Part shown: piece by piece, positions 48,061 to 57,801 of the stretch | Layout of the letters: each line of letters begins with the position of its first letter | How positions within the stretch are numbered: position 1 is the first letter of the stretch | DNA from: a bacterium | GTDB lineage: Bacteria > Patescibacteriota > Minisyncoccia > UBA6257 > UBA9933 | Assembly: GCA_030693235.1 (NCBI GenBank) | Contig: JAUYBE010000016.1 | Span: 99,917-160,059, forward strand | Direction of reading: 5' to 3' | DNA: 60,143 bases | Made by a program: the position numbers and the translations under genes | The notes under the pieces: generated by a model | Database searches by the model: none | The model's input: the letters and a program-made list of their open reading frames with translations, nothing else | Told to the model about the DNA's origin: nothing

Positions 48061-49770
48061 TTATTTCAAAAAAATTATCGGCCCGGTTATTCCTTCAACT
48101 TCTTCTAAAGTCGTGATTCCGGAAATCGTTTTTAAAATTCCGTCCTGCTGCATCGTTACCATTCCTTGTTCCAAAGCGAATTCCCTGAAAGCCCCTTCGC
48201 CGGCCTGCTGATTAATTAATTCTTCCAGGGTTTTATGCGATGACAAAACGCTGTGACCCTGATCATTTAGAAAAAATTCGTAAATCCCGATTCTGCCTTT
48301 ATAACCCGTCCCATTGCATTTTTCGCAGCCAACCGGTTTGAAAATTTTAATTTCCTTAAAATTATTTCGACTTACTCTTTCCGGAAGATTATCCAAAAAT
48401 TTTTGAATTTTATCTTTTAAATCATCTCCTGTTTCTTGCAAAACCTTACAATTTTGGCAAAGCTGGCGGACCAGCCTTTGAGCGATAATCAAATTAAGCG
48501 CCGGTCCGATACTGGTGGATTTTACTCCCAAGTCCAAAAGCCGAGGAATAGCGCCGCTGGCATTATTGGTATGTAGGGTTGAAAACACTATGTGTCCGGT
48601 CAAAGCGGCTTGAATGCCGATTTCCGCGGTTTCTTTATCCCTCATTTCTCCCACCAAAATCGCGTCCGGGTCCTGACGCATCAAAGAACGCAAGCCATTC
48701 TCAAAACTATAACCGGCTTCTTCGTCAACCTGAGTCTGTTCAATTCCTTCAAGATGATACTCGATCGGGTCTTCAATGGTTATTATTTTGATTTCTGAAC
48801 TCTTTTTGTGCTTCAAAAACGCGTAGAGGGTGGTGGTTTTTCCCGAGCCTGTCGGTCCGGTGTTTAAAATCATTCCATTGGGCCTTTTAAGTTCGGTTTT
48901 TATTATTTCCAAATCGTCTTCTCTTATTCCAAGATCGGACAAAGAAAGATCAATCGCGTCCGGATCAAGAAGCCGCATCACCGCCACTTCTCCGAATTCC
49001 GACGGAGCGATCGCCACCCTCACTTCCACGTTTTTCTCCGGCAAATTTATGGTAAACCGGCCGTCCTGGGTTTCGTCGTGAATGTTGATTTTTAAACCCG
49101 AGAGAATTTTGATTTTAGTAATTAGATGTTCATAAATATCCTTTTTTAGTTCATTAAAAACATCATGAAGCAAGCCGTCGATTCTCAGTCTTAATTTAAC
49201 AATCCGCTCGCCGGGCTCAAAATGAATATCCGACGCCCGATTAGCCAAGGCGCCGGCCAAAATAATTTCCAAAACTTGGGAAGCGTGAATGGTTTCAGTA
49301 TTTAACGGCTGGATTGAAATCTTAATGCTTTCCAAGGAAATTAAAATATTTTTTAACTCCGAAAACTTTTTCTCTTCAATCCTCACTTTGCCGGTAATCT
49401 GCTCTTTTTGTTCTGAAACAAACCGGTAAAAACTTAAAACATGATTTAAACTTTTTGGGGAAACGATAAAAATCAAAGGCTCATATCCTTTTTGTTTTAA
49501 TTCTTCAATAGCCTTTTTTGCCTGTTCTTTGGTCGGGTCAAAAACCGCCAAAGCCACTTTTTTCTCTTTGATTTCAAAGGCCGCTAATTTTGCCCTTCGA
49601 GCTGTTTCTTCCGGAATCAAAGCTATGGCCTCGACATTGATCGGACTGGTAATTAAATCGGCGCAAGAATGGCCTGTTTTGTCCGCTCTTCTTTGAGCGT
49701 CGCGCTCTTCAGCCTCAGCCCTTAACTGTTCCAGTTTTTCTTTGACCAAAGATTTTTTTGACTGGTCCAT
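48061..49770 (-). CDS. Type II secretion/type IV pilus assembly ATPase (GspE/PilB)
   Basis: LNTGPTGSGKTTTLYAFLKHKKS; SLMRQDPDAILVGEMRDKETAEIGIQAALTGHIVFSTLHTNNA; CEKCNGTGYKGRIGIYE. Confidence 0.95.
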   Translation of the reverse strand: MDQSKKSLVKEKLEQLRAEAEERDAQRRADKTGHSCADLITSPINVEAIALIPEETARRAKLAAFEIKEKKVALAVFDPTKEQAKKAIEELKQKGYEPLIFIVSPKSLNHVLSFYRFVSEQKEQITGKVRIEEKKFSELKNILISLESIKISIQPLNTETIHASQVLEIILAGALANRASDIHFEPGERIVKLRLRIDGLLHDVFNELKKDIYEHLITKIKILSGLKINIHDETQDGRFTINLPEKNVEVRVAIAPSEFGEVAVMRLLDPDAIDLSLSDLGIREDDLEIIKTELKRPNGMILNTGPTGSGKTTTLYAFLKHKKSSEIKIITIEDPIEYHLEGIEQTQVDEEAGYSFENGLRSLMRQDPDAILVGEMRDKETAEIGIQAALTGHIVFSTLHTNNASGAIPRLLDLGVKSTSIGPALNLIIAQRLVRQLCQNCKVLQETGDDLKDKIQKFLDNLPERVSRNNFKEIKIFKPVGCEKCNGTGYKGRIGIYEFFLNDQGHSVLSSHKTLEELINQQAGEGAFREFALEQGMVTMQQDGILKTISGITTLEEVEGITGPIIFLK

Positions 49771-49812
49771 CCCAATAATTATAAAACATAAAAAACCAAA
49801 AAGAAACATTGC

Positions 49813-49840
49813 TTGACAAATTAATAAGATTGTGTATCAT
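49813..49840 (+). promoter_or_regulatory. Sigma70-like promoter of the lipoprotein pair
   Basis: TTGACA-16-TATCAT with a TGTG extension. Confidence 0.6.
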
Positions 49841-49894
49841 AAAAGAGGTTCTTTGTAAGCTGAAAAATAAAAAAATCAAATAGGAGGTGACGCG

Positions 49895-50455
49895 ATGAAA
49901 ACGAAAAAATTGTTAGTAGCTTGTGGTTTGTTGTTTGTTGTTGGTTTGACTGGCTGCGCCGCTATAGGCACCGGGCCGCAAAACGAACGCGAGGCATTTC
50001 CGCTTCGCAATCAGGATCCGCGAATTGGGCTGATTATTAATCAAGGGTCTGCTCATCTAAATCTTTTTATTTACGATGAGGCGGACCGGCTGATTGAACA
50101 GGTTTATGTTGCGGGTGTTAATCGTTATTTGGAAATGAACGGCCAGAACATCCCAAGATATTGGGCAAGACTACTGGCGATTGGACAGTATCGGGTGGAA
50201 ATTTTTCCGTTTTATTACAAAACGGACATTGTCGCTCCCTTGTTCGGAAAACCCGGCCGTTATCGGGTTGATTTACCTAAACAAACAGTCAGACTTTGGG
50301 TCAACAATAATCCGACCACTATTTGGTACGGGGGTCGCCACTGGGCTTGGATTCTTTATCTGAACGCTGGCAACATTCCCGAGACTGCCCACGGATTGCC
50401 GGGGATTAAGTTTAACTTCCAAGGCGAGGCCTGGAAATTGATTTTCGGAGAATAA
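49895..50455 (+). CDS. Putative lipoprotein
   Basis: MKTKKLLVACGLLFVVGLTGCAAIG lipobox; SD aggaggtgacgcgATG. Confidence 0.6.
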   Translation: MKTKKLLVACGLLFVVGLTGCAAIGTGPQNEREAFPLRNQDPRIGLIINQGSAHLNLFIYDEADRLIEQVYVAGVNRYLEMNGQNIPRYWARLLAIGQYRVEIFPFYYKTDIVAPLFGKPGRYRVDLPKQTVRLWVNNNPTTIWYGGRHWAWILYLNAGNIPETAHGLPGIKFNFQGEAWKLIFGE

Positions 50456-50478
50456 GAAAACAAAAGGAGGTGTTTAGA

Positions 50479-50952
50479 GTGAAAAAGTTATTGATTGCTT
50501 GTTATTGGTTGTTTGTTGCTTGTTTAGTCGGCTGCGCAACTCCTGGCGCTTGGTGGGAACCTGATACGCCCTTGGTAATTATTCATAAATATGATTACCA
50601 GGCGCAACCTCAACCCACTCCGCCCGGAGCACCACCCTTACCGCCGGGTTATGGTCCACCGCCGATTGATTATCAAACTATTTATCAGTCGGCATGGGAT
50701 AACTTTACATTGGTCATTTTTAAAAACGATTCTTATCGAAGGGTAAGAATTGAAATTGCTGGCCAGAAGCCGATTGTCCTGGCAGCCTACGGCGCTACCG
50801 CTGACCTCCACTTCGGAGTCGGCGAGCACCGCGTCAGAGTGATAATTGAAAAACCCACCGCCAGCCATAGCATATGGGAAATAGTGCGGTTTTTCAAAAT
50901 CTACATCCGACCCGAAGGCCGCTCGCAAATATTTCATATTTATGATTATTAG
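50479..50952 (+). CDS. Putative lipoprotein
   Basis: VKKLLIACYWLFVACLVGCATPG lipobox; SD aaaggaggtgtttagaGTG. Confidence 0.6.
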   Translation: MKKLLIACYWLFVACLVGCATPGAWWEPDTPLVIIHKYDYQAQPQPTPPGAPPLPPGYGPPPIDYQTIYQSAWDNFTLVIFKNDSYRRVRIEIAGQKPIVLAAYGATADLHFGVGEHRVRVIIEKPTASHSIWEIVRFFKIYIRPEGRSQIFHIYDY

Positions 50953-51061
50953 CGAGCGCCAATCGCCGGATATCGCCCCGCCTTCGTTTTTTAACAAAAC
51001 GATGCGCGGGGATTTTTTATGGGCTTATTGTATATTATAAAAATTTCGGTAGGATACGAGT

Positions 51062-51559
51062 ATGAAAATTCTCGGCATTGATCCCGGGTCAACGCGAGTT
51101 GGCTATGGACTGATAAAAAAAGAGAAGAACGAATTAAAATTTCTCGACTCGGGAATTTTAAAAATATCTTCAAAAGACAAAAACCAAAGACTGGTGGAAC
51201 TGGAAGAATCGTTTTTGGAATTATTAAAAAAAGAAAGGTTGGATTTGGCGGTTTTGGAAAAGCTTTATTTTATGAGAAACTTGAAAACCGCGCTGGAAGT
51301 TGCCCAGAGCCGGGGGGTCTTGACATTATTAATCGTTAAACACAAAATACCCCTATTGGAATTTACGCCCTTGGAAATCAAGCAAAATGTCAGCGGCTAC
51401 GGAGCGGCTGACAAGAAATCGGTTGCCAAGGCGGTAATGAAAATTTTAAACATAAAAAAAATCCACGGCGGCGATGACGCGGCCGACGCATTGGCCGCGG
51501 CCATCGTGGGGAGCAACCATACTAAAGGTCGTTTGAATGAAATTTTAAAATTAATATGA
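51062..51559 (+). CDS. ruvC: Crossover junction endodeoxyribonuclease RuvC
   Basis: MKILGIDPGSTRVGYGLI; ALEVAQSRGVLTLL; HGGDDAADALAAAI. Confidence 0.94.
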   Translation: MKILGIDPGSTRVGYGLIKKEKNELKFLDSGILKISSKDKNQRLVELEESFLELLKKERLDLAVLEKLYFMRNLKTALEVAQSRGVLTLLIVKHKIPLLEFTPLEIKQNVSGYGAADKKSVAKAVMKILNIKKIHGGDDAADALAAAIVGSNHTKGRLNEILKLI

Positions 51560-51726
51560 TTGCCGAAGTTATAAAAAAAACAAGCGCTTTTAAACTTCAA
51601 AACAAACCCTGCCCTGATTGCGGAGAAGAAATGACAGATGATGTTTGCCCAACCTGCAATCCGGAAGAAATACCAGGCGACGAAACAGAAGAAAAGGCGA
51701 GTCCTGATGATGAAGAATTAATATAA
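51556..51726 (+). CDS. Small zinc-ribbon protein (56 aa)
   Basis: MIAEVIKKTSAFKLQNKPCPDCGEEMTDDVCPTCNPEEIPGDETEEKASPDDEELI; start overlaps ruvC stop. Confidence 0.6.
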   Translation: MIAEVIKKTSAFKLQNKPCPDCGEEMTDDVCPTCNPEEIPGDETEEKASPDDEELI

Positions 51727-51728
51727 TT

Positions 51729-53855
51729 GTGGCTAATAAAAAAAAGCGCTTTTTAAAAATTGCCGGCTTTTTTATGCTAATCCTCCTGGGATTGGCTTTT
51801 TTTATTTTAATAATGGCGGCTAAAATGGCGAAAGAGCTGCCGAGCCCCGAGCAATTCGCCGAACGCCAAATCAATCAATCGACAAAAATTTACGACCGGA
51901 CAGGCAAAACTCTTTTGTATGAAATCTACGGCGAAGAAAAAAGAACCATTGTCGCTTTTGAAGAAATTCCCGATTTTGTGAAACAGGCGACTATCAGCGT
52001 TGAAGACCGGGAATTTTATTCTCACAAAGCTTTTGATTGGCGGGCTATTATTCGCGCCTTGTTTGTTAATATTATCAAGGGCCGGGTGGTCCAAGGCGGC
52101 TCAACCATTACTCAACAATTGGCCAAAAACGCTTTTTTAAGCCCGGAACGGACTTATGAAAGAAAACTCAAAGAATTAATTCTGGCTTATTGGATTGAAC
52201 AGCGCTATTCCAAAGACGAAATTTTAAATCTTTATCTTAATCAAATTTCTTACGGCGCCAACGCTTACGGCATTGAATCGGCCGGCCGGACTTATTTTAA
52301 TAAATCCGCCAAAGATTTGAGCTTGGCCGAGGCGGCTATCTTGGCGGCTCTGCCCAAGGCGCCGTCTTATTATTCTCCGTGGGGGACTCATAAAGAAGAT
52401 CTTGAACAAAGAAAAATTTATATTTTGGAACAAATGTTTAAATCGGGATTTATAGATGAAGAAGAAAAAGAAAGGGCTAAGAATTCCAAAATAAAATTCT
52501 CTGAACAAAACATCGGTCTGATTAAGGCGCCGCATTTTATAATGATGGTTAAGGATTATTTGGCTGAAAAATACGGCGAGGAAATTTTGGAAAAGGGCGG
52601 GCTAAATGTGATAACAACGCTTGATTGGAACTTCCAAAAAACCGCCGAGCAGGCTATTGGAGGCGGCGCTAAAAGAAACACCGAGCTCTACGACGGCCGC
52701 AACGCGGCTTTGGTCGCCCAAGACCCTAAAACCGGCCAAATTTTGGCTTTGGTCGGCTCAAAAGATTATCTGGCAGAACCGGAACCGATTGGTTGCGAAC
52801 CCGGCAAAGCCTGTCAATTTGAGGGCAATTTCAACGTAGCCAGCCAAGCTCTTCGCCAACCCGGTTCGGCTTTCAAACCCTTCGCTTATATCACGGCTTT
52901 TCAAAAGGGCTATTCGCCGGAAACAGTTGTTTTCGATCTCCCGACGGAATTTTCCACATACAGCAATGTCTGTCCCTTAACCGGTATTAATTTTTTTGAC
53001 AATAATTCTCTTTGTTTTCATCCGGAAAACTTTGACCGTCAATTTCGCGGACCGGTTAATTTAAGAAACGCTCTGGCTCAATCAATTAACGTGCCGTCGG
53101 TAAAAGTTCTTTATCTGGCCGGAATCAATGATTCAATAAAAACCGCTCAAAATTTCGGCATTACCACCTTGACCGATCCGAACCGCTATGGCCTTTCTTT
53201 GGTTTTGGGCGGCGGCGAAGTTAGGTTAATTGATTTGGTCAACGCTTATTCCGTATTTTCACAAGAAGGAATAAAACACCGGCAAGCGTTTGTTTTGGAA
53301 GTGAGAGATTCTCAGGGGAAAATTCTGGAAAAATATCTTGACCAAGCCACTCAAATCATTGAGCCCCAATACGCCAAATTAATCAACAATATTCTTTCGG
53401 ATATTGAAGCGCGTTCGCCGCTCTTTCAAAACAGCCTCGACCTCACGGTTTTCCCTAATCGGGAAGCGGCCTTAAAAACCGGAACCACTAATGATTATCG
53501 CGACGCCTGGGCAATCGGCTATACGCCGTCTTTGGTGGTCGGGGTCTGGGCCGGCAATAACAATAACAAACCAATGCAAAAACAAGCCGGCAGTATTTTA
53601 GCCGCCATTCCGATATGGCACGATTTTATGAGTAAGGTTTTAGAAAACTATCCGATTGAATTTTTTAACAAACCCGAACAAATAAATCAAACAAAGCCTA
53701 TATTAAATGGAGAATATATTCTTAATGATGAGACGCACGATATTCTTTATTATGTTAATAAAAACGACCCGCTTGGTCCTCAACCGTCAAACCCCGAAAC
53801 AGATTCCCAATTCTGGAACTGGGAATTGCCGATAAAAAATTCTAACTACTTTTAA
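51729..53855 (+). CDS. Class A penicillin-binding protein (PBP1A)
   Basis: EDREFYSHKAFDWRAIIRALFVNIIKGRVVQGGSTITQQLAKNAFLSPERTYERKLKE; RQPGSAFKPFAYITAF; KTGTTNDYRDAWAIGYT. Confidence 0.96.
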   Translation: MANKKKRFLKIAGFFMLILLGLAFFILIMAAKMAKELPSPEQFAERQINQSTKIYDRTGKTLLYEIYGEEKRTIVAFEEIPDFVKQATISVEDREFYSHKAFDWRAIIRALFVNIIKGRVVQGGSTITQQLAKNAFLSPERTYERKLKELILAYWIEQRYSKDEILNLYLNQISYGANAYGIESAGRTYFNKSAKDLSLAEAAILAALPKAPSYYSPWGTHKEDLEQRKIYILEQMFKSGFIDEEEKERAKNSKIKFSEQNIGLIKAPHFIMMVKDYLAEKYGEEILEKGGLNVITTLDWNFQKTAEQAIGGGAKRNTELYDGRNAALVAQDPKTGQILALVGSKDYLAEPEPIGCEPGKACQFEGNFNVASQALRQPGSAFKPFAYITAFQKGYSPETVVFDLPTEFSTYSNVCPLTGINFFDNNSLCFHPENFDRQFRGPVNLRNALAQSINVPSVKVLYLAGINDSIKTAQNFGITTLTDPNRYGLSLVLGGGEVRLIDLVNAYSVFSQEGIKHRQAFVLEVRDSQGKILEKYLDQATQIIEPQYAKLINNILSDIEARSPLFQNSLDLTVFPNREAALKTGTTNDYRDAWAIGYTPSLVVGVWAGNNNNKPMQKQAGSILAAIPIWHDFMSKVLENYPIEFFNKPEQINQTKPILNGEYILNDETHDILYYVNKNDPLGPQPSNPETDSQFWNWELPIKNSNYF

Positions 53856-54963
53856 TCGGCATTATAATATAAAAATAAGAAACGTCTCCCGGCGATTTAA
53901 TCAATGCCGGCTTGTTATCGCCATTAAATCCGATAAAAACATTCTCTGAATCCAAGCCTTTGATTCCGTCCAAAAGAAACCGCCAATTAAAAATAATTTC
54001 CAACGACTGGCCGTTAATTTTCGCCGGAATTAAATATTTATTTTCCCCAAGGGTTTGATTAGATGATTGAATTTCAATGTTCTTGGCGCCCTCTTCAATA
54101 ACGGCTTTTACTTCATTGAGTCTATCGGTAAAAGCGCCTGTTAATTTTAAAGCGTTGATAAGCTGTTCTTTCCCTAAAACAATTTCTGTTTCAAAATTTT
54201 CCGGAATAATTTGCTGATAATCCGGGAAGTTGCCGTTAATCAATCTTGAAATAATTTCCAAATTTTCCGTTTTTAAAAAAATCTGATTTTGGTCAAAATA
54301 AATATCTATAATGTATTCATCCTCTTTGAAAATTCTAATAATTTCCTGAACTGTTTTTAGGGGAATAATTATTTTAAATTCTTTATCTATATTTGATTTA
54401 AATTGAGTGTTAATAATTATTTTTTCCGTTAAACGAAAACTGTCTGTGGCGGCTAATTTTAACGAATTTTGTTGAAAATCAAAAAGAATCCCGTTTAATT
54501 CCGGTTTGGTTTCTGAAATTTGAGCCGCGCTAATTAAAGATAATAATGATTTTTTAAAAATTGACGCGTTAATTTCCAATTTCGGCTGGTTTTTATCTAT
54601 TTTAGGTATAATAGGAAATTCTTCTTTTTTTATTCCTTGAATTTTAGCTAGATAATTATCCGTTTTAATTATTAATTTATTATCTTTATTTTCCAGATTT
54701 ATTCTTTCGCTTTGGAGATTATTGATTATTGAATTAAAAATATTAAAAGGAATTGTTAAATCTCCATCTTTAATGACTTTTCCGGGAATAAAAACCGTAA
54801 TAGCTAATTCTAAATTAGTCATTATTAATTTAATTTTATTATCTACTGTTTCTATTAGAAAATTTTTAAGAATCGGCAGGGTTGTTCCGTCTTTTTCGCC
54901 GCAGATTCTATTAATTGCTTCTAATCCCGATTTTAAATGATTTTTTAAAATAATTATTTCCAT
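53842..54963 (-). CDS. dnaN: DNA polymerase III subunit beta
   Basis: Sliding-clamp repeats; LPILKNFLIETVDNKIKLIMTNLELAI; position next to dnaA. Confidence 0.93.
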   Translation of the reverse strand: MEIIILKNHLKSGLEAINRICGEKDGTTLPILKNFLIETVDNKIKLIMTNLELAITVFIPGKVIKDGDLTIPFNIFNSIINNLQSERINLENKDNKLIIKTDNYLAKIQGIKKEEFPIIPKIDKNQPKLEINASIFKKSLLSLISAAQISETKPELNGILFDFQQNSLKLAATDSFRLTEKIIINTQFKSNIDKEFKIIIPLKTVQEIIRIFKEDEYIIDIYFDQNQIFLKTENLEIISRLINGNFPDYQQIIPENFETEIVLGKEQLINALKLTGAFTDRLNEVKAVIEEGAKNIEIQSSNQTLGENKYLIPAKINGQSLEIIFNWRFLLDGIKGLDSENVFIGFNGDNKPALIKSPGDVSYFYIIMPIKSS

Positions 54964-55020
54964 TTTAAAATTACTATTATTATAACTACTACTATAATTA
55001 TATTTTAATTATAAATAAAA

Positions 55021-55110
55021 TAGTAGTAGTTGTAGTGGTTGTTGATATGTTGATAATGATAAAAATTTATTATTAAACCTAATTAATTTAATCTGTTTTG
55101 TTGTGGAAAA
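55021..55110. promoter_or_regulatory. Candidate oriC unwinding region (DnaA-trio-like run and DnaA-box-like site)
   Basis: TAGTAGTAGTTGTAGTGGTTG at 55021-55041, AT-rich flank, TGTGGAAAA (TTTTCCACA on the reverse strand) at 55102-55110, dnaA-dnaN intergenic position. Confidence 0.4.
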
Positions 55111-55117
55111 TATGGGG

Positions 55118-56482
55118 TTAATTTTTATAAATATTTTCCTTAATTAATGTGATTTTATGGTTTAATTTCTGATTTTTATTGATTTCTTGAGAAATTTTTT
55201 CATAAGAGTAAATAATTGTCGTGTGGTCTCTTTTCCCTAATTTATCCCCAATGTCCGGATAAGACATATCCAAGATATCCCTTAAAAGAAAAGCGGTGAC
55301 TTGGCGCGGTTCAACAATTTTTTTTTTTCTGGAACGGCTTATTAAATCGCTTTGGGGAATTTCGTAAAAATCAGCCACCGCCTTAACTACTTGATTGCCG
55401 GTGATATTTTTGGAAGATTGTTGAATTGCGTTATTAATAACATCTTCAATAATTTTAGAAGTCGGTTCGATATTTTTAACTTCCTTATAAAAAAGAATTT
55501 TATTTAAAATTCCTTCAATTTCCCGGATATTTCTCTGAACTTTATTGGCGATTAAGTCGCAAATTTCATTCGGCAAGTCGGTGTTTTTTTCTTGAAGTTT
55601 GGTTTTGATAATCGCCATTCTCATTTCATAATCCGGATAAGTGATGTCGGCAATCATTCCGCCCTCAAAACGCGAGCGCAACCGCTCTTCAAGCGTGGGG
55701 ATGGCCGCCGGCGGTCGGTCGGAAGAAATAATAATTTGCTTGTTATTTTCATAAAGAACGTTAAAGGTGTGGAAAAATTCCTCCTCGCTCCTCTCTTTGC
55801 CGCCGATAAATTGAATGTCGTCGATGATTAAAACATCAACATTTCTGTATCTGGTTTTAACGTCATCCATTCTTTTGTTGCGAATCGCCCAAACCACGTC
55901 GTTGACGAATTTTTCCGAAGACACATATTTTACTTTAACTTTATTTTTATAAAGATTTTTAATTTCATTGCCGGCCGCTTGTATTAAATGGGTTTTGCCT
56001 AAGCCGGTGCCGCCATAAATAAAAAGAGGATTGTATTTTTTACCGACGTCTTTTGTTATGGCCATAGTGGCGGCGTAAGCCAATTCATTGGAAGAGCCCA
56101 CCACAAAAGAATTTAAATTATAGCGCGGATGAAGATTGGTTTCAGGGTCGATTTTTAATTCCGGCAGACTAGACTGGCGGTTGGAGCTTATTTTGGCGCT
56201 GACATTTTCTTTATCTTTGGGCGTTTTATTTTCTTCCATTAAAACGGTATATTCGACTTTCTTGATAGTTTCATCAAATGAGCGCAAAACCTCAAAAACC
56301 ATTTTATGGTATTTATTTTCAACCCACTCTTTCGCGAAATTATTGCCCAATCCGATTAAAATTTTGCCATCATCTTCTTTTTTAATCAGCCGGCTGTTTT
56401 TTAACCAGGTGAGAAAATTCGGCCGGGAAATTTGAAGTTCCAGCTCCGCCAATGTTGATTGCCAAAGTTGATTAAGATCCAT
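55118..56482 (-). CDS. dnaA: Chromosomal replication initiator DnaA
   Basis: NPLFIYGGTGLGKTHLIQAAGNEI; VLIIDDIQFIGGKERSEEEFFHTFN; KRDHTTIIYSYEKI. Confidence 0.97.
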   Translation of the reverse strand: MDLNQLWQSTLAELELQISRPNFLTWLKNSRLIKKEDDGKILIGLGNNFAKEWVENKYHKMVFEVLRSFDETIKKVEYTVLMEENKTPKDKENVSAKISSNRQSSLPELKIDPETNLHPRYNLNSFVVGSSNELAYAATMAITKDVGKKYNPLFIYGGTGLGKTHLIQAAGNEIKNLYKNKVKVKYVSSEKFVNDVVWAIRNKRMDDVKTRYRNVDVLIIDDIQFIGGKERSEEEFFHTFNVLYENNKQIIISSDRPPAAIPTLEERLRSRFEGGMIADITYPDYEMRMAIIKTKLQEKNTDLPNEICDLIANKVQRNIREIEGILNKILFYKEVKNIEPTSKIIEDVINNAIQQSSKNITGNQVVKAVADFYEIPQSDLISRSRKKKIVEPRQVTAFLLRDILDMSYPDIGDKLGKRDHTTIIYSYEKISQEINKNQKLNHKITLIKENIYKN

Positions 56483-56572
56483 ACTTCTATTATTATTTAA
56501 TCTAAGATCAAGTCAAACGACGATAATTTATTAAGGTGTTGATTTTCTGGGGATAATTAATATAATTAAAAT

Positions 56573-56710
56573 ATGCCTAAAAGAACTTATCAGCCTAAAA
56601 AAAGAAAAAGGGCGAGAACGCACGGCTTTTTGAAGCGGTCGCGAACTCCGGCCGGAAGAAATGTTTTAAAAAAAAGAAGAAGGAAGGGGAGAAAAAAAAT
56701 CACTGTTTAA
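56573..56710 (+). CDS. rpmH: 50S ribosomal protein L34
   Basis: [45 protein letters not shown], below the ORF-track cutoff. Confidence 0.95.
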   Translation: MPKRTYQPKKRKRARTHGFLKRSRTPAGRNVLKKRRRKGRKKITV

Positions 56711-56795
56711 AAGTTTTTAAGTTTTAAGTTTTAAGTTTTAAGTTTTAGGTTTTAGTGGTTTTTACTAACACCTAACACCCAACACCTAATACCTA
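56703..56795. repeat. Iterated ttaagttt / aacacct hairpin repeat
   Basis: tttttaagttttaagttttaagttttaagttttaggttttagtggtttttactaacacctaacacccaacacctaatacctaatta; inverted relative of 20172-20240. Confidence 0.7.
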
Positions 56796-56800
56796 ATTAA

Positions 56801-57118
56801 TTGCTTGCCAAACAATTTCGGCTTCAAATTCAGAAATGGCTGAGAGAGAATAAAAAAACAACCACCCGCAAGAGCGAATTTTTTATTGTTAAATTGCGGG
56901 ACAATAATTTATCATTCAGCCGGTTTGGAACGGTGATAAGCGCCAAAGTAAATAAAAGCGCGGTCAAGCGCAATAAAATCAAAAGAACGATTTTTAATTT
57001 TATCCGCTTTAAAAAACTTCACGAGTTGGCCGGAAAAGATATTTTGATGATTGTTTTGCCAGCGGCAAGTAAATTAACAAAACCGGAAATTGAAAAAGAA
57101 TTAGAAATAATATTATGA
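56801..57118 (+). CDS. rnpA: Ribonuclease P protein component
   Basis: FRLQIQKWLRENKKTTTRKSEFFIVKL...VSKAVKRNKIKR-like motif (KVNKSAVKRNKIKRTIF). Confidence 0.88.
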   Translation: MLAKQFRLQIQKWLRENKKTTTRKSEFFIVKLRDNNLSFSRFGTVISAKVNKSAVKRNKIKRTIFNFIRFKKLHELAGKDILMIVLPAASKLTKPEIEKELEIIL

Positions 57119-57801
57119 GCGAATTATTCAATAAAATTTTATATCAACCCCTTTTTGATATTTTGGTTTTTTTATACCAATATCTCGGGGACTTGGGAGT
57201 CGCCATTATTGTCTTGACTGTTTTAATCAGGATAGTTTTATTTCCTTTGTTTTATAAAGGCGCTAAAGACCAGGCGATTATGCAGCGCTTGGCGCCCAAA
57301 GTCAAGGAGATTCAAACCAATCATAAAAACAACCGCGAAGAACAAGCAAAAGCTTTAATGGGATTGTATCGCGAGCATCGGGTGAATCCCTTATCCGGTT
57401 TTTTATTAATTCTTGTTCAGTTGCCGATTTTAATCGCTTTATACCAGGTTTTTATGAAAGGCCTTTCTGTTGAGGCCGGTTTTTTGGAGCTTACCTTTTT
57501 AGGTTTGATTGATTTAAGCAAGAGAAGCGCGGTCATTGTCGGTTTGGCGGCTGTGGCTCAATATTTTCAAGGCAAGCTGTCAATAATTAAAAGCGGAAAA
57601 CCGTTTAAGGATTTAACTCCAATTGAAAGGATGGGTCATCAAATGGTTTATTTGGGGCCGATTTTGACGGTAATTTTTTTGTATTTTTTTAATTTACCAT
57701 CGGCGGTCGGTCTTTATTGGTTGACAACGTCTTTGTTTTCGGTTATTCAACAGATTATAATTAACAAGAGATTAAAATTAAATGGACCAACTTCATCGTA
57801 A
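57115..57801 (+). CDS. yidC: Membrane protein insertase YidC
   Basis: LVFLYQYLGDLGVAIIVLTVLIRIVLFPLFYKGAKDQAIMQRLAPKVKEIQ... Confidence 0.93.
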   Translation: MSELFNKILYQPLFDILVFLYQYLGDLGVAIIVLTVLIRIVLFPLFYKGAKDQAIMQRLAPKVKEIQTNHKNNREEQAKALMGLYREHRVNPLSGFLLILVQLPILIALYQVFMKGLSVEAGFLELTFLGLIDLSKRSAVIVGLAAVAQYFQGKLSIIKSGKPFKDLTPIERMGHQMVYLGPILTVIFLYFFNLPSAVGLYWLTTSLFSVIQQIIINKRLKLNGPTSS

